This document shows, in pieces, positions 49,201 to 60,211 of a DNA stretch of 64,000 nucleotides. This DNA is from Lutraria lutraria. Its lineage: Eukaryota; Mollusca; Bivalvia; Venerida; Mactridae. The translations under genes and the position numbers were made by a program. The stretch covers positions 29,736,756-29,800,755 of the forward strand of contig OZ026834.1 in NCBI GenBank assembly GCA_964023205.1, written 5' to 3'. The notes under the pieces were generated by a model. That model did not search any database. It was given only the letters and a program-made list of their open reading frames with translations, and had not been told where the DNA came from. How positions within the stretch are numbered: position 1 is the stretch's first letter; each line of letters begins with the position of its first letter.

Positions 49201-52200
49201 CTTCTGTAATTTTATTACCGTAATTATACAAAAAAAAAGAGTTTGTTTCTGGTTACATGCTCATTAAAATGGAGTGGGCAAGGACTTTTATTTGATTTTA
49301 TTCTTGAAAGCATGGGGACAGGTAAAGAAAGTGAGACAGTGCAATGTACTATTTCTCAGGCTAATGATGAGGCGAAAATAAGGATAGGCCGGGTAGCCAG
49401 AACCAATCAATTTTTTTACGTCTAAATAGAAAAAGAAATAGAAAATGTCAAACGCAAATTGTTTTATAAGCTGTACTTTTTACAAGTATAATATTTTTCT
49501 GTTTCTTAACAACTTATTAAATTTAATAAATTTCAAGGAAATAGGAATGCAGAAATGTTAAAGAAAATTTTGTAGAATACTATAAATGAATTACCGGGGT
49601 AATATGTTTTTTGTAACTAAGTAAATGAACTTATAGAGTAAATGAAGTTTGATGTACATTTTGTATGTACTTTTGGCATTCCTTGAAAAAAATGTTTGTT
49701 AGAGAATTTCCAGCGGGTAAATAGGTAGGAAATTTAAGGATTTAAAAAAAGGTTCAGTTGGTTATGTGTAAACCTGACTATTTGTTTTTCAGACCTAATG
49801 TACTTACAGAATGTCTAATCTCGAAAACGCCCTCCCACCCTCCTCCCTGCTGCACACGCTTATGATTGGTAATGTAATTTCAATAACAGAAAATATAATT
49901 TCTTGAAAATCTAAATTATGAACATATCTTGAATGAGATCTTAAGTGAAATTAGGACTAACCATCATTATTTACAGCTGTCATATCTTTTTATAGAAGTT
50001 TAGTAACTGTTACACCCCTGTTTCATACTGAGCCAAACAAAATAATACAGCCTCAATGCATTTAAATTATACTGAGATTACCTGAAGTTTCATTTGTTCT
50101 ATTTAAAAATACAATTTAAACTGACGTAAAATGAATGTTTTGCCAAAGCGCACTTAAAACTGATGCGTGAGTCATCTATTAAAACCGTATAACATGCTCT
50201 TAAAATTATATGCATGCTTTATAACAAAGAAATTACAAAATTCAAGATACTGTATTCAATGCCCTTTAAGTTGCCATTTTCAGAAGAAAAGAATTTGTTC
50301 AGTACAGTACAAAGTCATTGGAAAACTGAATTTAGATTCCGAAAAACAAATTACAATAAATCACACGAGTTTACAATCAAGCCAGGCCATCCTGAAAAAA
50401 ATATGTTTGCTGTAACCCGACCCAGAAAATTTTCAGTGGGTAGGTAGGTAGGAAATTTTTTTTTTACAATTTATTTTTTATCTTTAAACCAAAATACATG
50501 TCAGAATGCTATTTTTAAAGAAAAAAAATCCTGAGAGGCCAAAAAAGATGGGCAGGGGTCTTTTTTGGTGAGTAGGTAGCATTACGGCAAACAAAATTTT
50601 TTGTAAGGATGGCCCCATCTAAACTTGTTTTTTGTAGTAGCTAGAATTTCTGATGTTTTCAACTTTTGACCAATCCTTTTGTTCATCACTGGAATATTTG
50701 TGTAAAATTTAATTATGAATGCTGCACTCTCTACAACAGTACATTAATTATACTGTCAGAGTACAAAAATAGAGCCTCCTACATGTTAGATGCTATCAGT
50801 TCAAGACAGGCTCATCCTTGTTCAAATAGATACTCCTTTATTGGAAATGATACAGTTCAAGACAGAAACTCTTTGATGCTGTCTAATTGGACTAACAAAG
50901 ATGGCGTATTATAAACCACTATCACTTATCTTAGAAAATAAAACTTATTACAGCTGCACATAATTATGTCAAAAAAATTATTATGAGCACCTTGCACTCT
51001 CCGTAAGTTTGGTAATAAAGATAAAAGTTTGAGAGCTTGTAAAAATCAAAGTACTGAAAGTACTCATAATAATTGATTTGTTTGTTGGAGTTTTATGCCC
51101 CTTTTCAACAGTCGGAGTCATATGACGCGGACAGTTCACCTAACCATTGTTCCTGGCAAGAACCAAATCCACTGTGAGCAACTGCCCACTTTCTTACATA
51201 AAAAGATATGGTCGGTAACTGGGCTCGAACCCACGTCAGCGACCTTAACCGCTAGACCACAGAGGCAGGTTTTATGATAACTGAACTTGCACTGCAAAAC
51301 GAAACAGGAACCAGGCGGATGTAGAAAACTTGGTACTTTGGTCTGAATTAAAATTCATACGCACCATGCAAATGACGGCTAGGTAAAGCTAAACTATCGT
51401 TCAGTTTCCAGAAACGTGTGAATAGTTGCAGAATTAGGTGCAGTTATGCTCCTAAATGATGGTTTGGCAAAATTTCATTCTAATAATTAAGTAAATAGAT
51501 AAAGAATCCTGAAGACAATTTATATAACATTTCTGGGGGTGGAAACTTGGGAGAAATAATAGGAATATAATGGATTCTTACATGTCTTATAACCATCCTA
51601 TTAGAATCAGATCCATTATATAACATGTACGCCACTATGTGTGAACCACACATCTTTTACAAGTTTCACCAATCTCACCAAACTATAAGATCTTAAAAGG
51701 GACAGTATGTGTTACTATAAAGAATAATGATGGTAATTTCTTAATCAGAGTATGCATAGATGGAATGAAATTAAATTGCACAAACAGATTTTTGAACATT
51801 CTGAGCCAAACAGCAAATATGCCACACATGTACTCAAAGCAACTTAAAAATAGAGCTTTGTCACAGAAGTGACTAATACACCCACCGCTGCTTTGACACT
51901 AAGAATGTGATAGTACATTATATGGCTGAGTTCAAGGGCACATAACTCTGGAATGTGTGGATCACTGGGCATGGAAATTGTATCTTGCGCATGTACACTT
52001 CATTGTGATGACACATTTCATTGCAATCACTTAAGGAATGTGGAAGTAGTTCACTCAACAAACTTGTGATAAACCGTCCACCCGCCCAACCTACTGACAG
52101 AGTGACTCCAATATACCCCCTCTCAAACTTTGTTTGCAGGGGGGGGGGGTATAATAACAAACAATATCCACACAGAAAGCCTAATCATTTTACAATATTG

Positions 52201-55200
52201 ATTCATGTAGGATAGACACAAGTTCATTAATTTAGAATATCAATTCCTGTAGGATGAACACTAGTACCTGAGAACCCAAAGTTATAAAATTATCACATCC
52301 TATAGTTGCTGATCTGACATTTACCATTATCCAATTCCAATGTTCATTACTTATATTACAGGACAGATCAGCAAAATGTGCATGTGTTACTTATTAATAT
52401 TGAATAGACTGGTGAACTAATGAATTAATATTAGTGTCTTCATCGATGGAGGACTACCACTTCTATGGTTTTATTCCATAGCACATAATTTGAACTCTTC
52501 TACTGGTTCTGATCAAGTGTACTTTTCAACTCCACTTGACATTAAAGTGTCAGATGTTTCCTTGTCAATAAGGGGAAAAACTTGTTTAATTGTTCATTCG
52601 AGACAAGCTAATACACCAGCATTGTAGCAACGTTGAGGCACCTTGGCTAAAGTTTGCAGGGCGATAAAAAATGTCCCCACAACCCCCTAGAGTGACTCTT
52701 GCTGCCCTAGAGTGCCTCAGCTTAAATTTGTTTCTGGCTTCATCATTTCACACATGTGACATTAGATCAAGATCTTCTAGAAAATAAGCTATAAGATGTC
52801 ATAAGGCAAAACACAAATCTGATCAAAATCCGAGTGCAACCTCTCTAAAGCAACACCCTTTGGGAGTAGCAACATGTTGTTGCTGAAGAGGGCCGCTCTG
52901 GAGAGGGTGCACTATATAATGACTCTTAGAGGCAGAACAGCATGGAACACAAATGATACAACTCAGATACGAGGCAACAAATAAAATCATCTTGAAATTA
53001 ATGGTCATGATATCAATCAACAACTTTCAAATGTGACAGAAACCCAAAGACTTTCCTCACTGATTTATTAAACCAATTATCTGCACCTGTGAAGAACTAA
53101 CAATCAACTAATTGACAGATAATTGGCTTCCATGCATTAAGCTGTGTACCCCCCCCCCCCCCACTTTCTCACACAAACATTACTGCACTAGGCTTTATCT
53201 TATAAATGAATGGAGCCGGGAGCCAAGTAATTTCATATAGTACAAAATTCAAAGCCCACGAGGGGGTCACTTTCACAAAGTTGAGATCATTCTCAAGTAA
53301 AATGTATTTTATTGTTAAATTCTGATACATGCTATTATTAAACAGACCCAAGTTCATTTTTCATATTTGTACTTTTAAATATGAAACTTGTTTTCACTTG
53401 CATAAATTTCCTTATAAGCTCTTTTGATTGCAAATACATTTAAAACTTGAAAACCTGATTTTGAGATTAAGATTAAAATTTCTGTAGCTAAATTATTGAG
53501 AAATTTATAAATTGTATCCGAAATAGTGTTTAACTAGGATATTTTCCATAGTAAAGGTCTGCGTTGACCATGCAGTCATATATAATTGAAATATTCAGTC
53601 TTCGGATTTAGCCCCTGACAGAGTAATGTGTCTTCCAAAATGGACTTAGGTCCAGTAAATTTGAAAAGGTCAGTGGTCCGACGATTCAGTAAATTTTTTA
53701 GTGATACTGATAATTTATCATATTTCAGAACAAAAAATGAAATATTTTTAATCACTCTTGAAAATTATTTTTTTAGCCAAATTTTGTGTATGAAAATTTG
53801 TGTGCACTTTCTTTGGTCAACTAAAAGTTCATTTGGCCCATTTAAGTTTGCATTTTCACTAAACTGAATGTCCTTTGCTTAAAAAAGTTTTTCATGAAAA
53901 CTGAAACTGCATTGATAAACGGTGTTAAACATCTTGACTTACATTCACAGATAGGACAGCATCGACCAGGTACATATCTCGGACTAAGACATCTTTTCAT
54001 ACACATCTCAGCTTGGCACTGTTTAGTATTGTTGATACAGCTACATGTGACACAGTCCCCTTCCTTCCATGTTTCACCAACACTGTAATACTTTGTCTGT
54101 GACCAACAACCTACAACAGATGGCATAAATCTCATTGTGTTGACATCATACGGCATAGGAGGTGCTTATCATGCCAAAAACACAGAAACACTATATTTTG
54201 TAAGCATTTTATAAATTGGAGCAGTCAGCAAGGTTGTAGCATTGTCTTAATGGTTACATAAAACACTTGGTGGTGTAGGGGTAGAGCGTCAGACTCCTAA
54301 CCCGGAAGTTAGGGGTTTGAAACCTGTCAGTGGTGAAATTTAACTGGAACCTTCACAAGCTCTTCTTTTGGCGCTAGTGTTGGTCAGAATCCAGAAAGCA
54401 GTCTTAAAGAGTAGTTAATATTAGAACTTGCTCTACAATTGATGTAAAAACTAGGCCCAGTAATACATTTATACAAACAACTGAATATATTGAAAGGCAA
54501 ACAGGCCAATCTTTACAAAGAGACATCCAAGAAGATTTCGTGTAAAGGTTACAGCTTATTGAGAAATTCCTTTCAGGTTATAAGAATTTAATTTGAACTG
54601 TAAGTAACAATATACAACAATATTACAAAGTTGGAACAAAATTTTAATAATTTCTATAAATCCTGTATCATGATGTTTATTGAACATTTCCAAGATAATC
54701 TAATGATCAATTACTATTGGCCTATTATATAGAACAGACAACATGTGCTATAGACTTTTCCAGACATTCCATTTAATATTATGATTATACCAAAACTAAA
54801 CATTAGCCCACATTATACGTTTAACCTCAGCAACCTTTACCTTGTATATGTCAGACCTGTTTATCATCAATCTAAAACAATTAACTGACCAGTAACTTTA
54901 TACTGCAGCAATTTACAGAACTGATGAAGGCACATAATTGCCTATGTTTCGATATTCAAGAGATTTGCACTGACGTTTTACATTTTGGCAGTAGTTATCG
55001 CTGTCTGAAACTAGGTTAGTAAAACAGGCCATTTCTTGTTGTTATAATATATATATGCAGCACAAGTAAGTATCAGTTTGTTTGGTTAGTTAACAAGTAT
55101 TGGGTGAAATTTAGTTCCAGTCTTCAAATTTAGCCCCACAACTGTGGACCTAGTCCATTAGTTCAAAATAGCCATCAGTCCAGTTAATTTGAAAAGGTCA

Positions 55201-58200
55201 GAGCTTTTTGCTATAAAAAATATGCAAAAAAAAAACAAGCAATGGTTGATATCATCCCAAGATAATTATTACCGATGAAACGAGCCCTTTTTCTTCTTAA
55301 AACACTCGTTTCACTGTGATTTTTGCTTTTGTAAACTGGAAATATAATAGAGCGTGTGACGTCACTTTATGATGTGTCCATAACACGACTGCGGGAAAAC
55401 ACAGCTGTTCTATATAAATAGTATTTGTTTCAATGATATCGAAAAAAATACGATGGTGGTTTCAGAAACAATTTTTCTTGCTATAAAGTATGCACGGGAG
55501 GAAAAACACCAGATTCCTCTGTTATAGAACAAACAAAAACTGTTACAACCGATAAATTTATAAGCTTATTGGACTTGAATCACTCTCGAAAAACATGTTT
55601 TTAGTCGAATTACACATGTGTACGAAATTTTGCATGTAATTTTTTGGTTCACTAAAACTTCACTCAGACCAATAAAAAATTACATTTTCATTGGACCAAA
55701 TGTCCAGTGCTTCAAAAAGTTCTTTATCTGCGACTGGATTCTAACTACCGGTAACAGCAGTGAAGGACTAGTGACTACATGTACCACTGATTAGGTACTG
55801 TGACTATGAGAAAAATTAAATCTTTAATACTGTTCGTGAGGCAACATGAAAGGGACCAATAGCAGGACCCTTACTGCAACATTACATATATTTGAATCCA
55901 GTCATTGGTTAGATTTTTTTTAAAAACATTTACGTAACCAATAAATTAGTTGTAAGTTATGAGCCAAGAAAGTAGACAGTGAGGGTGATTAATGGCAATA
56001 ATTACGACTTACATATTTTAAATCAATGTAAAATAGTTCATTTTAAATTTCCCAAGTTTAAACAGATACAATTTCTCACATTATGTAACTAAAATTCGAA
56101 AAAATTAAAAACAAAATACAATCCGGACAACATAAGATTCTTTCCTTTGGCCTATTTGAATTCAAATAAAATAAAATTAAGCTTAACACTTTCAAATATT
56201 TTGACATAAAACTGTGGAAGTCAATCCCATGGTGGGACATGGTAGAGCATTAATTCTGGTGTACTGTGCATTGTTCTGTCTCCAGGTAAATTGCGGTATG
56301 TTCCTGATAAGATACTGAATTATTTGTGTTAAGATACTTTAAAAAATCATCTTTTATGGGAATTGATAACATTCATACAATTAAACCTCCCAGGTTCTGC
56401 ATTTTATTATAGCTCAGGCATAAACAAGTTCCTAGTTTTAGCTGACCCGGCCAATCCTATTTTTTACTGCCAAGCCTCGACTTTTTTTCCTTGTCTCAGT
56501 CATTTTTTTCTTGCTCTTATTTTCATTTTCATAAACTCCAAATCAAAAAAAAAAGTTGGAAACAAAAATTTAATTAAAGTTATGCCAACTGGCCTTACAA
56601 AATGTGAAGATGTTAACAGAAACCAGACTCTCGTTTTTTTTTCTTTTAAAATGACGTAGGCTGCAGTAATGGTACAGTGGTTAGTGCGCTTGACTTATAA
56701 CCAGGCAGTCTGGTTTGAACCTCAGTTGCAGTAGGTTGGACTTGTAACCACAATTCACATTCAAATCCAAGTCACTGCAAGACAAACCCTTCTGTTTAAA
56801 GTTTGACAAAAATTACGTTTTTCCTCCATATGTGGAGAAGTTGCGGTCTCCTTGCGTCAGGGTAAGTTAGTACTGGTCATAATACAGATAGGTGATATAG
56901 CCGCACAATATAAAACTGAAATGTCTTTGAAAAATGGCATTAAACGCACTAAAACCAACAATACAATGCCGTGGCTCCCTTTATAATGACATGGCTAAGG
57001 TTTAAAATGCAAATAATAAATGAATCACGATTCTGTTTCATCAAAATGTGTGTCAGGAATGCAGTGATTTAAATACATTCCTAAGCTTCATTATCATCAG
57101 GGTCATACTCGAACAAAAATTCCAGAAGATTAGACAGTCCTACATATTGCACTGGCCAATTTACATTTGTTGTTACATCATTAGTTTCTTACTCATTAAC
57201 AGCCACATTACAGTCATAAAGCCATTTCAATTAAGATTTTTTGGTAAGGACTGAAAAACACTACAGTGAAACATGTGTTAGAGGCCACCTCCGAAAAAGA
57301 GCTACCCTGTGAATAAAGGTCATTCTTTGAAAAAACATCATTGGTTATTTAGAACAAAATGACCCACAAATAAAGGCCACCTGTCAATAAAGGCCACATT
57401 TCATCTTTTCCAAGGGTGGCCTTTGTTAACAGGTTTGAATGTACTTCCTTTGGGAATTTATCTACAGTACATAATATTTATATTTAAAAAGATTCCAAGA
57501 ATAAATTGCATACTAAACATTTCACCTTTCAAAAAATACAACTCTTAGACCCCTAAATCCCGCAGCCCCAATACCCAGACTAAAACCCTACTAACACACA
57601 GAAATATACAATAAATGGAGGGCAAAACACAGTATCGAACAAGGTACCATATTGGTATGGTCCATAACAAAGCTAAGAGGAGTAAAACTAGTTTTGCAGG
57701 CCAAATTCACTTCTACCCCTTGGAAAACCAAACCTTAATAGTGATTTTTTTCATATCTTTGGGAATGGGTCCGGGTCCTGACAGATTGGGAATTTTGGAG
57801 TCGTGACAACTGGGTTATTGGGAAATTTTATCAATAGACAATGCCAAATAAATCAAGATCTCTGGTTTCTTTGCACTAGCATACTTTACTTCTTGTCAAA
57901 AATGGTCATAACATGGTCATCTTATGTCTGATTTTGATTTTTTTTTTAAATGTTCATCGGAATTTCTCCATTTAGATTTCGGAAATTTTAACCCTTAATA
58001 CTATTGGGAACGGTCTGTTTACAAAGAAGCAAAAAAACACTGCTTAATAACATAAATAAAACAGATTGATAAAGAATACATTATTCACTAAATGTTTCTT
58101 CTGTACACAAGCCCCACACTCACACACATTATACACACATGACTTTGTATGCACTTGATTTTAAAAACCTGAAAATGAATCTAATGGACCTTGTTTAAAC

Positions 58201-60211
58201 AACAAATTAGATTAGACTCCATGAAAACCTTCAAGGTTTAAGTATTTCATATAAACCGATTCAATTAAGCGAAGAACATCGCAGCTATATCAATATCGTA
58301 GGACAGGATTTTTGCGTAATCGTTACCTTAACTTTCACGGATAATATATAACCCGCCTTATTGTTATCGGAATATATACATTGACCTTAACGCTATGTAG
58401 ATCTTTACAACGATTTATAAATGTAATACAGTGCATTATATTGGTTATCAGTTTTGTGCAGGAATGTAAATAAATACATGTATTTACATTTGACACTTTT
58501 TGTGTACATACATTAAGTAGTTGAATTGATACGAATGAATAACTATGAGGAAAAGCAAAACAAAATCAACACAGGTGTGTGCCACCGGTATTGATGCTTA
58601 TCAAAATTGATTTATTTCTTATATTTGTGTAAATAACATAATGCTTGATTAAATATTTCGTTATCAACAGTTAAGCCATTTAGGGGGTCCGGTGTAGATT
58701 TGGTTTAAATGTTATTTATTAAATTCTGACAGGTCGCCATTCAATCGCCAAGTTAATGATAATCTAAATGATGTTGACACCTGACGGCTTGTCATTCTGA
58801 GTTAAAACTAATTGTTAGTAAAATAAAAGCATCCGCTACACAGTATAAAGTGAATGGCAAATATTTCATTTACCAAAATATTCGGGCCAACTGGCAAAAA
58901 CAGTGACATAGATATAGCACTTTGTATTAAGGGATTTCTATACCTAGGGTCTCTGTATACTAAATTCATTCATTATACAGTACAAGGGATGGGTATAGTT
59001 ATGTAAAACTATTCAATGGCACAGCATTATACCTAGCCTCCTACAGGGTCTCTATTAATTCTTTCTTGGGTTAAAACTACCATATTTAACACAGAGTACA
59101 CCTTTAAAATTGATGAATTTGTACCCTCCTGAGATATTTGAAGACTTATATCTCAAATTCATGAAGTCAAAAAAGCTTGTGTATTAGTCATATAAAATTA
59201 TTTAATATACAAAATGAAAATACTTCAGTTAAATATTTATATCCATGCTCATTTGTTTTATGAAAACAAGGGCAGGTGTGTACTTTCTTTGTCATTCATT
59301 ATCTTAATTAAAAGCAGTCAAAATATTTCTATTTAGCACTCATATTACACATAATCAGCAAAAAATATTGAACAGAATAATGGACCCGATTTTAATTCAA
59401 CTTGTATTTGTTTATACCAGATGACAGAAATCCTACAATACAGCTACAAATATTTGATGTTCAGATTACTAAGTAGACATTGAAGTTATCCTGTGTAACC
59501 GAATTAAGAAAACACTTCATATAAGAATGTTTCATACAAAATTTATTGACTACCTTCCCATCATGCCTAACAATGAATCACTTGTAGTTAAATAATCTTA
59601 TTATTCAAGACTTGAGGCCGCTTGTTTAACAAACTGATATTTTGCGGTACCATCCTTTCAATTAAGAGAAGCCGACGGTGTAGACTGAATGAGTACCTTA
59701 TTTGTACTCGGATATAAAGTCAGGGACAAGCAGACCTACATGTAGCATGAATACAGGCCCTTTTTTTTATTTGGAAGGGGCCTTACATTTTGGGAAATTT
59801 AAGCGAAGGTTAGACAACCAAGTTAGAATGGCACTTCATTTTTGGGAAATTCTTGCCCAACAATGGGAAAAAAATAGCCTTTTGGGATGTCATCGAATCT
59901 CTGTCTCTGTTATAGAAGGAAAAAAGGCCCCGCTCAGGTCAGCTGAAAACATTACATACCTGATGCTTGGCAATAATAATGATTGCAGCATGAACCAGGC
60001 CGATCACCGCTGTGATGAAGAATATGCGGAGTGTGCCCATGTGGGCATTTTGGCTCTGGGTCACAGCTTTTCGGGTTACATCTACATTCGTAAGTTGGCT
60101 GGCAGCATTCATCGTCCTGTTGTGTAGATTTATATACAAGGACAGAATCATCGGGACATCTGTGTTTCACGCTAGACTCACACGTAGAAGAGTTACAACG
60201 CTCTGGTAGCA
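36814..60211 (-). CDS. CRIM1: CRIM1-like cysteine-rich transmembrane protein, 3' six exons (partial)
   Basis: CRIM1 is a type I membrane protein that binds and retains TGF-beta/BMP family ligands. Six phase-1 exons are visible (60211-59960, 54110-53943, 42717-42595, 41436-41182, 38683-38495, 37229-36814). In order they encode two cysteine motifs of the CPDDSV...CC...CRCNPKSC...PGSCC type found near the CRIM1 N-terminus, one VWC domain, four antistasin-type repeats, a second VWC, a transmembrane helix and a cytoplasmic tail of about 95 residues. Domain order and the antistasin block (CNKCPPLSC after CPKCRC) match vertebrate CRIM1. The signal peptide and IGFBP-like module are not in the window and should lie past its right edge. 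Vertebrate CRIM1 has six VWC domains; I see two. Introns reach 11.2 kb and hold most of the window's repeats. Confidence 0.9.
37298..37372. mobile_element. 76-bp palindromic MITE, copy 4
   Basis: Same family, 69 bp upstream of the last CRIM1-like exon. 4-bp duplication aaat at 37294-37297 and 37373-37376. One base shorter than the others. Confidence 0.85.
38269..38289. repeat. 21-base poly-G run
   Basis: An uninterrupted G tract in a CRIM1-like intron, 200 bp from an exon. Other G or C tracts of 10 or more occur at about 19554, 20194, 28169, 42228, 45372, 48848, 52139 and 53149. Confidence 0.9.
38495..38683 (-). CDS. CRIM1: CRIM1-like exon: membrane-proximal VWC domain
   Basis: It encodes 62 whole codons, KAYEKNCTMNNAVFTAGQSW to PGECCPTCH, a full VWC domain with two NCT sequons. 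In vertebrate CRIM1 four VWC domains occupy this position. Phase 1 at both ends. Confidence 0.94.
38742..39619. mobile_element. 878-bp hAT-like non-autonomous element
   Basis: The ends are TAGGGCTGTCCCGATA and its exact reverse complement, with subterminal repeats of cgatacgatac on both sides. An exact 8-bp duplication gagaacag lies at 38734-38741 and 39620-39627. No transposase frame. It lies in a CRIM1-like intron, 58 bp upstream of an exon. Confidence 0.9.
39646..39897 (-). repeat. tRNA-derived SINE, family A, copy 4
   Basis: Same element, in a CRIM1-like intron, 26 bp from the end of a hAT-like element. Flanking duplication tgatctga at 39638-39645 and 39898-39905. Confidence 0.85.
40130..40300 (+). 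repeat. SINE family C fragment
   Basis: It retains the B-box side (gtgttcgaacctcac) and the ggtggttctattcaggtg body shared with the 30190 and 34752 copies. It lies in a CRIM1-like intron. Confidence 0.45.
40925..41095. repeat. Interspersed repeat (cagtttcccaga type), copy 1
   Basis: It shares gaac(a)gg...gcggatgtaga, ttcatgc, gacggcta and atcattcagtttcc with 51285-51415; a weaker relative lies at about 35030-35140. Confidence 0.5.
41182..41436 (-). CDS. CRIM1: CRIM1-like exon: antistasin repeats 2-4
   Basis: It encodes 84 whole codons with three antistasin-type units: CFKDCPYGYVYNENGNKLCEC, then CPALDTCSKLCSHGYK to CPKCRC, then CPPLSCTTRCFVGYK to CKLCKC. Spacing follows the antistasin block of vertebrate CRIM1 almost cysteine for cysteine. 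Confidence 0.96.
41541..41641. repeat. ~41-bp tandem repeat
   Basis: About 2.5 copies of tagtttgcccctccttcaatg followed by gctatatg(c/t)ccctccccctg. It lies just upstream of an antistasin exon. Confidence 0.75.
42595..42717 (-). CDS. CRIM1: CRIM1-like exon: antistasin repeat 1
   Basis: It encodes 40 whole codons, PSLYPNQSLSKC through CNITCQTG to GCHVCQCKP. The C-x-G-x-C-x-x-C-x-C ending is antistasin-like. Two possible N-glycosylation sites (NQS, NIT). Phase 1 at both ends. Confidence 0.92.
42988..43172. repeat. Family F repeat
   Basis: It runs from acagtccaccctgtg to caggcttgactgt, in a CRIM1-like intron. Confidence 0.6.
43365..43490. repeat. Family G repeat
   Basis: It carries tgcaacctctccaaagcaac and, at the right, ggaaagtttgtactg; in a CRIM1-like intron. 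Confidence 0.5.
43848..44110 (+). repeat. tRNA-derived SINE, family D
   Basis: The head contains an A-box-like agctcagtggttggagc and a B-box-like gtttgaacccc. Its tail (ttagtactggtta) resembles the tail of the 56659 element. Confidence 0.5.
44148..44297. repeat. Family F repeat (decayed)
   Basis: It carries tgtaaataagggcgacc to aaatttgactgtac, a more diverged copy. Confidence 0.5.
44700..46620. other. CRIM1-like intron, no recognised feature
   Basis: Part of the 11.2 kb intron between the VWC and first antistasin exons. I see an AT-rich background, a poly-G run at 45372-45383 and a SINE C-like fragment near 45575-45650, but no conserved coding frame. Confidence 0.4.
46649..46724. mobile_element. 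76-bp palindromic MITE, copy 5
   Basis: Same family, in a CRIM1-like intron. 4-bp duplication aggt at 46645-46648 and 46725-46728. Confidence 0.86.
46881..47077 (+). repeat. tRNA-derived SINE, family A, copy 5 (5' truncated)
   Basis: Opposite orientation to the others, lacking the A-box part of the head. Exact duplication agtactgg at 46873-46880 and 47078-47085. Confidence 0.82.
47099..47284. mobile_element. pogo/Tigger-like MITE
   Basis: The left end cagtaaagcctcaattatcc and the right end (reverse complement cggtaaaacctggattatcc) match at 18 of 22 positions and resemble pogo/Tigger termini. The interior repeats ttatccgaa four times. It lies 13 bp from a SINE copy. Confidence 0.65.
47420..47970. 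repeat. Family F repeat expanded into a 19-bp minisatellite
   Basis: It begins tacagtcaatcctgtt and ends caggtttgactgta like other copies, but the middle holds more than a dozen units of ggcctttattcacagg(a/g)tg in three blocks (47531-47600, 47648-47720, 47828-47945). A larger unit, gatagtttttaaaatggctg and what follows, is itself duplicated at about 47626 and 47801. Confidence 0.8.
47971..51076. other. CRIM1-like intron, no recognised gene
   Basis: The sequence between the minisatellite and SINE copy 6. It has fragments of a gtaggtaggt...aaggatggcc repeat (about 48890, 50400-50620; relatives near 1285, 1745, 63890). A reverse frame at 47997-48182 is hydrophobic but has no family resemblance. 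Confidence 0.4.
51077..51269 (-). repeat. tRNA-derived SINE, family A, copy 6 (internally shortened)
   Basis: It retains the gagttttatgcccc end and the tRNA-like head, but lacks the ctatcagtgagaggttacag segment present in other copies. No clear flanking duplication. Confidence 0.75.
51285..51415. repeat. Interspersed repeat (cagtttcccaga type), copy 2
   Basis: It matches 40925-41095 through cttgcactgca, aggcggatgtagaaa, ggtactttggtc and gacggctaggtaaagct. Confidence 0.5.
51853..52065 (+). repeat. Interspersed repeat (gtcacaaaggtgactaat type), copy 2
   Basis: Matches 11825-12025 through agggcacataactctgg, atcactgggcatggaaattg and tcttgcgcatgtacact. Confidence 0.55.
52829..52917. repeat. Family G repeat (short)
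   Basis: A compact 89-bp copy from gagtgcaacctctctaaag to gagagggtgcacta, close to a minimal inverted repeat. Confidence 0.55.
53943..54110 (-). CDS. CRIM1: CRIM1-like exon: VWC domain
   Basis: It encodes one complete von Willebrand C domain: GCWSQTKYYSVGETWKEGDC, then CTC-type spacing and a PGRCCPICE close. It contains the NNT sequon. Acceptor gttgtag, donor gtaagt. Phase 1 at both ends. Confidence 0.95.
54268..54420 (+). repeat. tRNA-like SINE head
   Basis: A-box-like ggtgtaggggtagagc and B-box-like ggggtttgaaacctg lie about 30 bp apart. No closed acceptor stem, so it is read as SINE-derived and not as a tRNA gene. Confidence 0.45.
55201..55576. mobile_element. CRE-carrying MITE, copy 3 (decayed left end)
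   Basis: Same element, with CRE palindrome at 55357-55364 preserved although the left terminal repeat is lost. It lies in a CRIM1-like intron. Confidence 0.8.
56659..56960 (+). repeat. tRNA-derived SINE, family E
   Basis: The head contains ggtacagtggttagtgc and ctggtttgaacctcag (A- and B-box-like). The body's ggagaagttgcggtctcct and gttagtactggt phrases recur near 22590-22700 (reversed) and 46840-46880. Confidence 0.5.
57264..57440. repeat. Family F repeat
   Basis: It runs from acagtgaaacatgtgtt to caggtttgaatgt, in a CRIM1-like intron. Confidence 0.6.
57441..59959. other. CRIM1-like intron, no recognised feature
   Basis: AT-rich sequence upstream (in plus coordinates) of the paired-cysteine exon. 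I looked for a further VWC exon by its GECC..C signature on the minus strand and found none. Confidence 0.45.
59960..60211 (-). CDS. CRIM1: CRIM1-like exon: paired cysteine motifs
   Basis: It encodes 83 whole codons, LPERCNSSTCESSVKHRC to HYYCQAS, with many cysteines and a GDRPGSCC ending. It corresponds to the vertebrate CRIM1 repeats between the IGFBP module and the first VWC. Phase 1 at both ends. It is the most 5' exon that I can see. Confidence 0.9.

Noticed and set aside
59702..60127. 141-residue plus-strand frame
   Set aside because: It is the antisense shadow of the CRIM1-like exon at 59960-60211, which has cysteine spacing and correct splice sites.
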